Below, in pieces: positions 49,682 to 56,869 of a stretch of 64,000 nt of DNA. Under the pieces are notes generated by a model, which was given only the letters and a program-made list of their open reading frames with translations, was not told where the DNA came from and searched no databases. The stretch's first letter is position 1; the number at the start of each line of letters is the position of its first letter. A program made the position numbers and the translations under genes. The DNA is from CBDCUF01 sp965222525 (GTDB lineage: Bacteria; Pseudomonadota; Alphaproteobacteria; Rickettsiales; UBA8987): positions 744,001-808,000 of the forward strand of contig OZ244955.1 in NCBI GenBank assembly GCA_965222525.1. The letters run 5' to 3'.

Positions 49682-50218
49682 ATGGAAAAAAATACAATCA
49701 CTAAACGACAAGCAAAAAGAATTTTAAAAAACTATGAAAAGCAGTTGGAAAATCTATCAGCGCGCTCAGGGTACAATGCTACTAAAGACCACATTATCAA
49801 TGAAAGAATACAGGAGCGGTGGACTTTTGACACAATAAAAGACACCCTACAAGAAATATCTGAAGGAAGCCAGAAACCTTCTAAAAATTTCTTAAAGAGC
49901 ACGTTATCCACACTAAATACGACAATAGATAAACTAGACAGAGTTGTAAGAGAAGAAGGTAAAAAAGGTGGTTTTGAAGATGAGTTTGGGATTTTATTAT
50001 CTGTTTTTTCCTCAAAACCAGCAACAAGTGGGGCTGCTGTTGCTAGTGCAGCGGATGAGCTAGAAACAGATGCTATAGAATTACGAAAGGAATTTGAGAA
50101 AATTATACAAAAACAAGAATCTGTTAAAAGAGTTCCGGCAGCCAGCCTGGAAAATATTAAAAAACAAAACACAGGAAAAAACCGTCAACCTGAAAATTTA
50201 GGTAGTAAGAGCTTGTAG
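49682..50218 (+). CDS. Hypothetical protein, Lys-rich, lineage-specific
   Basis: 178 aa from the ATG at 49682 after AGGAGAG. An earlier in-frame ATG at 49655 lacks a ribosome site. Soluble, strongly helical and charged (NTITKRQAKRILKNYEKQLE, STLNTTIDKLDRVVREEG), possibly coiled coil. No domain recognised. AT-rich compared with the core genes. Has a shared promoter-like motif upstream and a strong terminator downstream, so it is a single-gene transcript. Confidence 0.65.
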   Translation: MEKNTITKRQAKRILKNYEKQLENLSARSGYNATKDHIINERIQERWTFDTIKDTLQEISEGSQKPSKNFLKSTLSTLNTTIDKLDRVVREEGKKGGFEDEFGILLSVFSSKPATSGAAVASAADELETDAIELRKEFEKIIQKQESVKRVPAASLENIKKQNTGKNRQPENLGSKSL

Positions 50219-50252
50219 TTGCAAAACCACAAATTTTAATTGAAACAAATCA

Positions 50253-50276
50253 GGGAGCCTAGGGCTCCCTTTTTTG
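50253..50276 (+). terminator. Rho-independent terminator
   Basis: GGGAGCC and GGCTCCC form a 7-bp GC stem with a TAG loop at 50253-50269, followed by six T (50270-50275). It is 35 bases after the stop of the gene at 49682. Best intrinsic terminator in the window. Confidence 0.9.
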
Positions 50277-50319
50277 TTGCCTGTTCTGCCTGTCAACTCC
50301 AGCCCATACATTGCCACAA

Positions 50320-50430
50320 ACAACACTGACAACTGATATCTGACATTTGACCTCTGACAACTGACCCCTGACAACTGACAACTAACTCAGCACCCAGCAC
50401 TCAGCACTAACCACTCAACACTACCCACTC
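50320..50430. repeat. Word tract (GACAACT, CAGCACT, ACTAACC words)
   Basis: A run made of ACTGACAACTGATATCTGAC, then TGACCTCTGACAACTGAC, then CAGCACCCAGCACTCAGCAC and ACTAACCACTC words. Fills the convergent gap between the gene at 49682 and the TIGR02186 gene. Reverse complement words occur at 49246-49276 and 31130-31170. Confidence 0.7.
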
Positions 50431-50435
50431 CCCCA

Positions 50436-51191
50436 TCAAATCCTCCCGAAAATCACATTTGCACCCCATCCGGCGAGTAATGCCATTGCGACGCATAACA
50501 ACCCGTACATCACCGCATGTTCATGTGCGAAATCGGATATAAACGCCTCGAACCCGACCTTGCTTACATTGACAGGTGTTGACTGCATACTGGTCAGTTG
50601 CCCGCCATTAAACAGATACACCTCCGCCGTATACTTCCCGCGCCCGATATTCTTGGGGAATTTCAGCACCGTACGAAACAGGGTAGTCTCCCAGAAGGTC
50701 ACGGGAGCGATTGCCGCCGTATATAGCCCCTCATTCTGCCTGTTACGTATGAACGCCTTGCGGTAATCGCCGATATCCGGCGCCGTACGATGCTTGAACT
50801 CGGTATCCAGCCTGATATTCTCCACCCCGACACCCAGCATATCCAGCAGGGTATCGTTCTTTATATCCTCCAGCCCGTGGGTGGCCGAGATTGCATAAAA
50901 ACTGCTGACATTATTAAACGGTACCGAATTACGGTTTATCCATATGCCGCCGACCTTCTCCTTCCTGCGCACGATATAATTCTTCTCCGGCCCGCGCAAT
51001 ACTACTACAATCCGGCCGGTATCATTACGTGCACCGAACATCAATATATCGAGGCCGGCAAAATTATGATCGATATCCACCTGCCTGATAGCAAGATCGG
51101 CAACAATCGGCTTGGCCTGTGCGGGGGAAATGGAAAATATGATTATAATTGCAGGAAGCAGACGTAGTATTGGAGCAATACTACTCAACAT
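50436..51191 (-). CDS. TIGR02186 family membrane protein
   Basis: 251 aa from Met at 51191; 51221 is also in frame. Signal peptide (LLPAIIIIFSISPAQA) and a C-terminal membrane helix (VMYGLLCVAMALLAGWGANVIFG). The middle domain has ITHNFAG-like text written as VDIDHNFAGLDILMFGAR, IVVVLRGPEKNYIVRRKE and GIWINRN, which match TIGR02186. In alphaproteobacteria it commonly sits next to a TauE-type exporter; here that gene is about 3.4 kb upstream on the same strand, with an accessory block between. Confidence 0.85.
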   Translation of the reverse strand: MLSSIAPILRLLPAIIIIFSISPAQAKPIVADLAIRQVDIDHNFAGLDILMFGARNDTGRIVVVLRGPEKNYIVRRKEKVGGIWINRNSVPFNNVSSFYAISATHGLEDIKNDTLLDMLGVGVENIRLDTEFKHRTAPDIGDYRKAFIRNRQNEGLYTAAIAPVTFWETTLFRTVLKFPKNIGRGKYTAEVYLFNGGQLTSMQSTPVNVSKVGFEAFISDFAHEHAVMYGLLCVAMALLAGWGANVIFGRI

Positions 51192-51249
51192 AAAGTATTT
51201 AAAATTTTGTGCCCCTAACAATTTATTTTTACCTCGTCAAATGTTGTTA

Positions 51250-51507
51250 TTAGTTAGCCTGTATGGTATTTTTATGTACAGGATTTTCATCCACTTTTCT
51301 TCCTTTACGCAACTCAAATGATTTTTCTAAATAAGGCTCTGCTAGTTTAATGGCTTCTTTAGGGGATATAAGGACATCTGCTACAGCATCATATTTATAT
51401 CCTGCATATGAATTTCTTAATGATATAGGCTCGTCTAATATATCAAAGGCGCAGAGAAAACAGACAAGTAATAAGGAAGTAATAGTTTTACGTGCGCAAG
51501 GAGTCAT
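51250..51507 (-). CDS. Small secreted hypothetical protein
   Basis: 85 aa. N-terminal signal-like segment (KTITSLLLVCFLCAFDILDE), then YKYDAVADVLISPKEAIKLA and EPYLEKSFELRKGRK. No family recognised; the second part could be a short helical hairpin. Same strand as, and 13 bases downstream of, the IS-disrupted gene, so it may have been in one transcript with it. Confidence 0.5.
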   Translation of the reverse strand: MTPCARKTITSLLLVCFLCAFDILDEPISLRNSYAGYKYDAVADVLISPKEAIKLAEPYLEKSFELRKGRKVDENPVHKNTIQAN

Positions 51508-51520
51508 ATCAACCTATATT

Positions 51521-52024
51521 CTATACATTACCTATTACATCCCAGAATGTTGTAATTCCAAAACCAGATCGAGCTTCAAATTTCTCTATTACAGAGAAAG
51601 AAGTTTTGTTTCCTTGAATATCAATCAAATTTCCTTCTATAACTATTTCAACATCTTGATGTTCAAGAACAAGCTTATCAACAGTATCACTCAGCATAAA
51701 CATTTCTGTTTTTATCAAGCTATTGTGTAGATTATCTGGCTCAAGATTTCTGATCCACTCTTCGTTTCTGTGCACTACATCACCATTCCTATAGTTAATA
51801 GTAATTTTTCTAATTTCTATAGATTTATAAATCTTATTCTCATCCCATATTTGCACACGCAAACCATAAGGCTTTCCATGACTGTAGTAATGAAAAAGAA
51901 AAGGAATGTTGAACTCCTTATTTTTAGGCGATAACCATATATCTGATTGTAGATTAGGGACAAATTGAACATCAACTTGACCACCAAAATCATTGCCCCT
52001 AGCCACTGTTAACAAATTTTCCAT
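51521..52024 (-). pseudogene. 3' part of a membrane-anchored protein gene cut by IS5-type insertion
   Basis: Open for 167 codons, but its first six (MENLLT) are encoded by the end of the insertion sequence. The rest begins VARGNDFGGQVDVQFVPNLQ and is a beta-rich domain (FHYYSHGKPYGLRVQIWDEN, DVEIVIEGNLIDIQGNKTSF). The missing 5' part is probably the signal-anchor fragment at 52837-52926 on the other side of the element. Whether the IS-made start is translated is unknown. Family not recognised. Confidence 0.65.
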
Positions 52025-52836
52025 TTGTATATAATTTTGATTGCAGCCAAGGCTATGAATCCGAGGAATGCAGAGTCATTTTTATCGCTTCTTGTGTCAA
52101 TCCTCTTGTTTTCTTTCAACTTTCCGAAGTACATTTCTATGCGCTTACGCAACCGGTACAAGGTTTTATCATAGGCAACACTTGCTTTTCGGTTCTTACG
52201 CCCGGGAATAACAGGGATATTGTTTTGCGACCGCAGAAAATCCCGATGCGAATCGGAATCATACCCCATATCTTCCACAACATAGCACCCATATACATCA
52301 CTCAGCAAGTCATCGGCGACGGATATATCTGCAACATTACCTCCTGTGAGCATGCCCTCAACGACATGTCCATCGGCTGTGATCGCTAGGTGTAACTTGC
52401 ATGTCACACCTCCGCGGCTTATTCCCCTGCTATACTGCCCCCTTTTGAGACACCGCCATGACGGTGAAAGGCGATAGTAGTGGAATCAGCCATCACCACA
52501 TGCATGGTTAACCTCTTGTTTTGTTGCAATAAAATGAGGATCTTCCACCAGACTCCACGGTCGGATGCGCGTTTGAAGCGTGTATAAATGGTGTGCCATG
52601 GCCCATAGCATTTGGGCAAATCGCGCCATGGATTTCCAGTGCGTAGAATGTAGAGCATGGCATTGAAAACCTGATAGTCGCTGATTTTTGCGGGACGCCC
52701 GGCCGCAGAATAATGACTATCTATCAATGGTTTAACTTCCTTCCTGAATACTTCCGGCGATACCGGATATAAACGCTTGTCCATAAAATTCTCCTGAAAA
52801 GTCAGAGAATAACACATATAATTTAATTTGTTAACA
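52007..52836 (-). mobile_element. IS5-family insertion sequence
   Basis: About 830 bp bounded by perfect 12-base inverted repeats TGTTAACAAATT (52007-52018) and AATTTGTTAACA (52825-52836). Carries a two-frame transposase on the minus strand whose stop codon lies inside the left repeat, as expected for a compact IS. I cannot find a clear target duplication. Confidence 0.88.
52009..52784 (-). CDS. IS5-family transposase, two frames joined by frameshift
   Basis: The first frame (52784 to 52419, ATG after AGGAGAATTTT) encodes the DUF4096-type N-terminal domain (YPVSPEVFRKEVKPLIDSHY, GNPWRDLPKCYGPWHTIY) and the first Asp (VVMADSTTIAFHRHGG). The second frame (to 52009) encodes SRGGVTCKLHLAITADG, the second Asp region (EDMGYDSDSHRDFL) and the Glu region (KRIEMYFGKLKENKR). 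They join by a -1 shift at AAAAGGGGG (near 52440), giving KRGQYSRGISRGGV, the usual IS5 text. Probably programmed frameshifting and a complete element. Confidence 0.88.
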
Positions 52837-52926
52837 CTATCTAATAATGGCAATTCCTCCTGTTGAAATTACATAGACAACAAGAAGTAGCAATACAGAT
52901 ATTATTAATTTTTTATTCTTAAACAT
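52837..52926 (-). pseudogene. 5' fragment of the IS-disrupted gene
   Basis: From ATG at 52926: MFKNKKLIISVLLLLVVYVI then STGGIAII, a signal-anchor with basic start, running into the right end of the IS. Matches what the 3' fragment at 51521-52024 lacks. The exact joint cannot be rebuilt by eye. Confidence 0.5.
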
Positions 52927-53036
52927 TGAGCTCTACTCTCACACCATTTGGCATATGCTCCTAAAGCCATTAATTTCCATTTACTTCTATATTACAGCGA
53001 AGCAAAAAAATACAAAAATTTCATTCTTTTTCGGCT

Positions 53037-53306
53037 TTATTCGTCAGTTGGTATGTTGCCATGCTTTTTCAGCCTGTTTTCTACCTTTTTCATGATATCG
53101 GCTACAGTATTTTTACTTGCTCCACTGTCCAGCCCTTCCTGAATAAGCGAAAGCAGTTCACGTTCGGCAAGCCGCCCGTCCTGATCACGTCGGATTAAAT
53201 CACGGAAATACTCACTATCACTGCTGTAGCGCCCGTTTGCAATCTGGTTCTTTACCCAGTCCTCCATCGCATTGGGGATAGTAATTGTTTTGCGCATCAT
53301 AACCAT
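53037..53306 (-). CDS. ParD-like antitoxin without adjacent toxin
   Basis: 89 aa. Ribbon-helix-helix N-terminus (RKTITIPNAMEDWVKNQIAN, then GRYSSDSEYFRDLIRRDQ) and a helical C-terminus (ELLSLIQEGLDSGAS), as in ParD antitoxins. ParE should follow directly on the same strand but is absent: the next DNA downstream is the disrupted gene fragment. May be a solitary leftover, or may bind the neighbouring ParE. Start could be at 53306 or at the next Met codons. Confidence 0.85.
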   Translation of the reverse strand: MVMMRKTITIPNAMEDWVKNQIANGRYSSDSEYFRDLIRRDQDGRLAERELLSLIQEGLDSGASKNTVADIMKKVENRLKKHGNIPTDE

Positions 53307-53405
53307 ATTTCAGGCTCCCTTTTATATGTATGACAAGAATATGACTATAATCATACTCTATTTTCCGCCAAAAGGAAAGATGAAATTATTTGGAACGGTA
53401 GATTA

Positions 53406-53714
53406 TCAAATATCGTGGCGCTTAAAGTCCATGCTTCCATGCAGAATACGAAAAACAGAAACCAGCTTTCCTTCAATGCCGTAAATGATTGTATGGCTAT
53501 TCACATTCCATGCTCGGTAACCGGGGTCAATATCATCGCGGGAATGCCCCAGTTTTGGTGTAGCCCTGATATTTTCCAAAGCCTGCCTGATTGCATCGGA
53601 ATAATTACGGCGCTGCTTTTCACCATAGGTTTCATGCGTGTATTGCAGAATATCCTCAATGTCTGACTGGGCGAGAGGAACAATTTCCAGTTCATATTTA
53701 CCTTGGGACGGCAT
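53406..53714 (-). CDS. parE: ParE-like toxin (RelE/ParE family)
   Basis: 102 aa. Typical text YELEIVPLAQSDIEDILQYT then HETYGEKQ, RATPKLGHSRDD, YRAWNVNSHTIIYGIEGK and VFRILHGSMDF. Family members poison gyrase or cut mRNA; the RILHGSMD ending fits ParE. Overlaps the ParD gene upstream by 17 bases, so the pair is translated together. The MITE-type sequence AAATTATTTGGAACGG lies just after its stop. Confidence 0.9.
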   Translation of the reverse strand: MPSQGKYELEIVPLAQSDIEDILQYTHETYGEKQRRNYSDAIRQALENIRATPKLGHSRDDIDPGYRAWNVNSHTIIYGIEGKLVSVFRILHGSMDFKRHDI

Positions 53715-53985
53715 CAGGATTGTTTATCTGTTTACCTTCTTCAGCGTTTTCAATAGCAGTTTTTTCAATATTGTCCATTAATTCATCGGTAAAAGGGACA
53801 GCTTCACCGCGTGCTGCCTGTTCAACGCCAAGCCTGATAGCCGCCCTGAAACTTTCCTGACGTTCCTCGGCTTCTCTTTTTGCACGTATAGCATCCCTGA
53901 CAACCTCGGTTTCATTAGCAAAATAGCCGCTTTCCACCTTGGATTTTATGTATCTTTCATCAACAGGGGGAAATCCTACATTCAT
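53698..53985 (-). CDS. parD: ParD-like antitoxin
   Basis: 95 aa from the ATG at 53985, which follows AAAGGAGGTATTGTT, a near-perfect ribosome site; the ATG at 54006 is upstream of that site. N-terminal FPPVDERYIKSKVESGYFAN then ETEVVRDAIRAKREAEERQE is a ParD-type ribbon-helix-helix, followed by an acidic C-terminus that would wrap the toxin. First gene of a parD-parE operon and expected to repress it. Confidence 0.88.
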   Translation of the reverse strand: MNVGFPPVDERYIKSKVESGYFANETEVVRDAIRAKREAEERQESFRAAIRLGVEQAARGEAVPFTDELMDNIEKTAIENAEEGKQINNPDAVPR

Positions 53986-54096
53986 AACAATACCTCCTTT
54001 GTGCATTGATTATAACTCGATTGTAGACAAAAAAGATGCAATATGCAATACCATATGCAGATATAGGTGAATAAGAGTTACGGGGAATGGTTCGAT

Positions 54097-54200
54097 AAAA
54101 CTGATATTTCGTTGCAGGGATGACGTGCCAGCCCCCTCCCGCTTGCGGGAGGGGAGAAAATCTGAGCAATCTATGATTGCCAGATTTTCGGGGAGGGAAT
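54097..54200. repeat. GC hairpin module, copy 2
   Basis: AAACTGATATTTCGTTGCAG, hairpin CCTCCCGCTTGCGGGAGG, then AAATCTGAGCAATC with GATTGCCAGATTT and TTCGGGGAGGGAAT. Same order as copy 1 at 48847-48950. A GGCTATTGGCCTTTGGCTA word tract follows (54210-54240). Confidence 0.85.
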
Positions 54201-54267
54201 GGTGAGGTAGTGGCTATTGGCCTTTGGCTATTAGCTGTTGGTATTCCCCCACCAGAAATTTAGTTTT

Positions 54268-54411
54268 GTCATGCTGAACTTGTTTCAGCATCCATCAGGC
54301 AAAGCAACGTTTATAATAAATGTTCTAAGCCTGTCAAAATACTCAAACCAGCTATCAATTATTACGATTCGGTCATTGGGTAAATGGATCCCGAAACAAG
54401 TTCGGGATGAC
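54268..54411. repeat. MITE-like element, copy E
   Basis: GTCATGCTGAACTTGTTTC at the left and GAAACAAGTTCGGGATGAC at the right. The middle is more diverged (TGTCAAAATACTCAAACCAG) and 4 bp shorter. It is again preceded by CCCCCACCAGAAAT, the end of another module. Confidence 0.85.
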
Positions 54412-54431
54412 AAGTATAATTGCACTTCACT

Positions 54432-54532
54432 CTTCCCCCACCAGAAATCTTGCGAAATCAATCCTCCTACGCTAAAGCTACGGAGGATATGGATTTCGAG
54501 ATTTCTTGCCTCCCCCGCAAGCGGGGGAGGTG
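54432..54532. repeat. CCCCCACCAGAAAT / AAGCGGGGGAGG module
   Basis: CTTCCCCCACCAGAAATCTT, an internal hairpin around ATCCTCCTACGC and GCTACGGAGGAT, then GAGATTTCTTGCCTCCCCCG and CAAGCGGGGGAGG. The ends are inverted and the outer halves reappear at 49045-49060 / 49213-49240 and (inverted) at 58227-58296. With copy 2 and MITE copy E it makes up the 600-bp gap between parD and tauE; I see no gene there. Confidence 0.8.
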
Positions 54533-54590
54533 GAATCTAGAAACTGGAATGAGTTATCTTCCCTTCCATTTTCTAGTTTCCAGATTCCTA

Positions 54591-55511
54591 CTACCCCACC
54601 TCCTCCACGGTGAATAAATCGGCGGGCTCCAGGAAGAGTCCCATCGCCATGCGCAGGCATACTGCAAGTACCATAATCGCCAGCAGGCCACGCAGTTTCT
54701 CCGCCGGTATCTTCAGCCCCAGTGCCGCTCCCCATTGCGCCCCGACAACCCCGCCCAGTATCAGCAGGAATGCCAGCACTATATCAACCGTCTGGGTATT
54801 TACCGCATGTAATATGGTAACCAGCGAGGTAGTGAATACTATCTGGAACAGCGAGGTGCCGACTACAACACTGGTGGGCATCCCCAGCAGGTATATCATT
54901 GCCGGAATCATGATAAACCCGCCGCCTATGCCAAGCAGCGATACCAGTATGCCGGCAAATGCCCCGATGATTATCGGCAGCAGGACGCTTATGGTAAGTT
55001 CGGAGCGGGGGAAGTGGGTTCTGAACGGCAGTCTTGAATCATGCAGCCATTTCATCTTCTGGCTGGGATGCTTGCCTTTTACACCGCGCTTTTGCCGAAT
55101 AATAGTGCGGCTGCTTTCGACTGCCATCAACACGCCGATTATCCCCAGAAACACTACATATGACAGTGATATGGCCAGGTCTATCTGGCCGATAACCTCA
55201 AGGCGGGTAAATAATTTTACCCCGCCATAAGAGCCAGCCAGCCCGCCGATGAGCAGGTATATCCCCATTTTTATATCAACATTATTGCGGTACCAGTGGG
55301 CGAGGAAGCCCGATAAAGATGAAGCGATAATCTGGTTTGACGAGGTGGCCACTGCGACTGCCGGAGGTACGCCGATGAATATGAGCAGCGGGGTCACCAG
55401 AAACCCGCCGCCGATACCGAACATGCCGGCCAGTATCCCCCCCAGCGCACCAAACCCCAGCAACAGGAATATATTTATCGGCAATTCAGCTATGGGCAAG
55501 TATATGAGCAT
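54591..55511 (-). CDS. TauE/SafE family sulfite/anion exporter
   Basis: 306 aa from the ATG at 55511 (MLIYLPIAELPINIFLLLGF). The frame stays open to 55565 through a GC repeat, which I exclude. Two homologous halves with about eight membrane helices: GILAGMFGIGGGFLVTPLLI in the first and GILVSLLGIGGGFIMIPAMI in the second are the TauE GxxxGxGGG repeat. Exports sulfite or organosulfonates in known members. Its usual partner, a TIGR02186 protein, is displaced to 50436-51191. Confidence 0.9.
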   Translation of the reverse strand: MLIYLPIAELPINIFLLLGFGALGGILAGMFGIGGGFLVTPLLIFIGVPPAVAVATSSNQIIASSLSGFLAHWYRNNVDIKMGIYLLIGGLAGSYGGVKLFTRLEVIGQIDLAISLSYVVFLGIIGVLMAVESSRTIIRQKRGVKGKHPSQKMKWLHDSRLPFRTHFPRSELTISVLLPIIIGAFAGILVSLLGIGGGFIMIPAMIYLLGMPTSVVVGTSLFQIVFTTSLVTILHAVNTQTVDIVLAFLLILGGVVGAQWGAALGLKIPAEKLRGLLAIMVLAVCLRMAMGLFLEPADLFTVEEVG

Positions 55512-55690
55512 ATTTATTTTCCGCACTTCCCACTCCCCCGCAAGCGGGGAAGGTAAGAAATCCAAGGATTTTTGGTGAGAAAATATTTGGATTATCTGAT
55601 CATTGGGTAGCCATCTCTATAAATCCCCTCCTGTAAAAATTCCATAAAAAACATTTCCGCATCAGTAAATGGTGGAAGAAATATTACTCC

Positions 55691-55896
55691 TGTCACCCCG
55701 AACGCGTATTTTCTCTACATCTTTGATGTATAGTATTTTCTGTTAGAAAACACTATAGTCAGAAAATAGCGTTCTCGGAGTTATTCGTACGAGTATGTAC
55801 CTTGGTTTATAACCCTGGGAATGGTGATTTCTTAGTGAAAGTTTGATCCTGGCTTTCACCAAAACAAGTTTCGAGAAACCGTCCATCCAGGGTGAC
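55691..55896. repeat. Possible TIR element, unrelated middle
   Basis: CTGTCACCC at the left and GGGTGACAG at the right (about 205 bp), with an inner hairpin TATAGTATTTTCTG / GAAAACACTATA near 55733-55760. Rest of the 525-bp gap: a GC hairpin module at 55531-55580, and an ACTACTATCCACTACTC word tract at 55945-55990 like that at 60420-60470. No gene seen in the gap. Confidence 0.4.
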
Positions 55897-56036
55897 AGCA
55901 CGTGCAGATATAAACGTAAAACCACTAGACTCAAGATTCTAGACTCTAGCCACTACTATCCACTACTCACAACCCACTAACCACTCCCCCCAACAGATAT
56001 GTTGAAAAAAACCTGTGCAGGTGGTATCCTGACATA

Positions 56037-56801
56037 ATGAGAGTTCCGTACCACATAGCCATATTGCTGTTACTGCCGGTTTTGCTGCAATCATGCGGGC
56101 CGCCGAACTGGTTTAACAAGAAATATAACGCTGCCCGTATATACAAGCTGGTTCCGGCCGATAGCAGGCATAACCGTGAAGAGGTGCAGGTCGAGAAAAA
56201 CTATGACCTTGGCCTGATCAGGACCGCACAGGTCGGTGAGCCGATAATCCGTCGCCGGGCGCATATGGTGAAAATCCGCGGCAGGATGATGGCTACTCCG
56301 GTGGTTAATACGGTGCTTTCCTCCGATACTATTTCCGTACATCTCCGGCGCGGACAGCTATATCCGGTGAAGTTCGATACCAACTGGGACGGAGAGCCGT
56401 TCAGGGTGATTGAAGTGCCGCACCCGCATGGCCGGAAAGAGCCGCTGGGGATTATGGTACGGGATAACGGTACGCTGAATGACCGAATTATGCGTGGTGA
56501 CCGTGAATATCCGAGAATTTTCAGTATAACGCCGATGAATGCGGTGATGGAGATTACCTATCAGGAAGAACTCGCCAGCCGCAAGAAAATAGAGGATTAC
56601 GAAATTGTCTATGGCGGGATAGAAAATGGCGAGATAAAGCTCTATCAGCATGATAATACCCGTAGTGATATGGTGAAGGCGCTTATGGCACAGGAATTGT
56701 CGTATCCTCTCGGTGCCAGCCTCATCCGCAACAAGGCGTTGACTTTGAAGATACACAATGTGGATAGTAATTCAATCGCATGCGAGGTACTGGAGGACTA
56801 A
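56037..56801 (+). CDS. Putative lipoprotein
   Basis: 254 aa. Lipoprotein signal MRVPYHIAILLLLPVLLQSC with the acylated Cys at residue 20, then GPPNWFNKK. The mature domain is beta-rich with QLYPVKFDTNWDGEPFRVIE and PHPHGRKEPLGIMV; one more Cys near the C-terminus. I do not recognise a family. Monocistronic by appearance, 68 bases before ffh on the same strand. Confidence 0.65.
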   Translation: MRVPYHIAILLLLPVLLQSCGPPNWFNKKYNAARIYKLVPADSRHNREEVQVEKNYDLGLIRTAQVGEPIIRRRAHMVKIRGRMMATPVVNTVLSSDTISVHLRRGQLYPVKFDTNWDGEPFRVIEVPHPHGRKEPLGIMVRDNGTLNDRIMRGDREYPRIFSITPMNAVMEITYQEELASRKKIEDYEIVYGGIENGEIKLYQHDNTRSDMVKALMAQELSYPLGASLIRNKALTLKIHNVDSNSIACEVLED

Positions 56802-56825
56802 ATCCTCCTCCGCTTGCGGGGAAAC

Positions 56826-56850
56826 GGATAATCAGATAATCTGATTATCC
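56826..56850 (+). promoter_or_regulatory. Perfect palindrome just before ffh
   Basis: GGATAATCAGAT followed by its inverted copy ATCTGATTATCC (sharing a central base), then GATCATCTGATTATC, a partial third repeat, up to the ATG at 56870. No AGGAGG-like site lies between palindrome and start. Could be an operator or a hairpin that affects translation of ffh. Confidence 0.55.
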
Positions 56851-56869
56851 GATCATCTGATTATCGCTA

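Noticed and set aside
48955..50430. Possible CRISPR array in the repeat-rich region
   Set aside because: Repeats are short words of varying sequence without equal-length unique spacers, and no cas gene is present.
55743..55934. 63-codon minus-strand frame in the gap before the lipoprotein gene
   Set aside because: It lies inside the possible TIR element with its hairpin; composition does not look coding.
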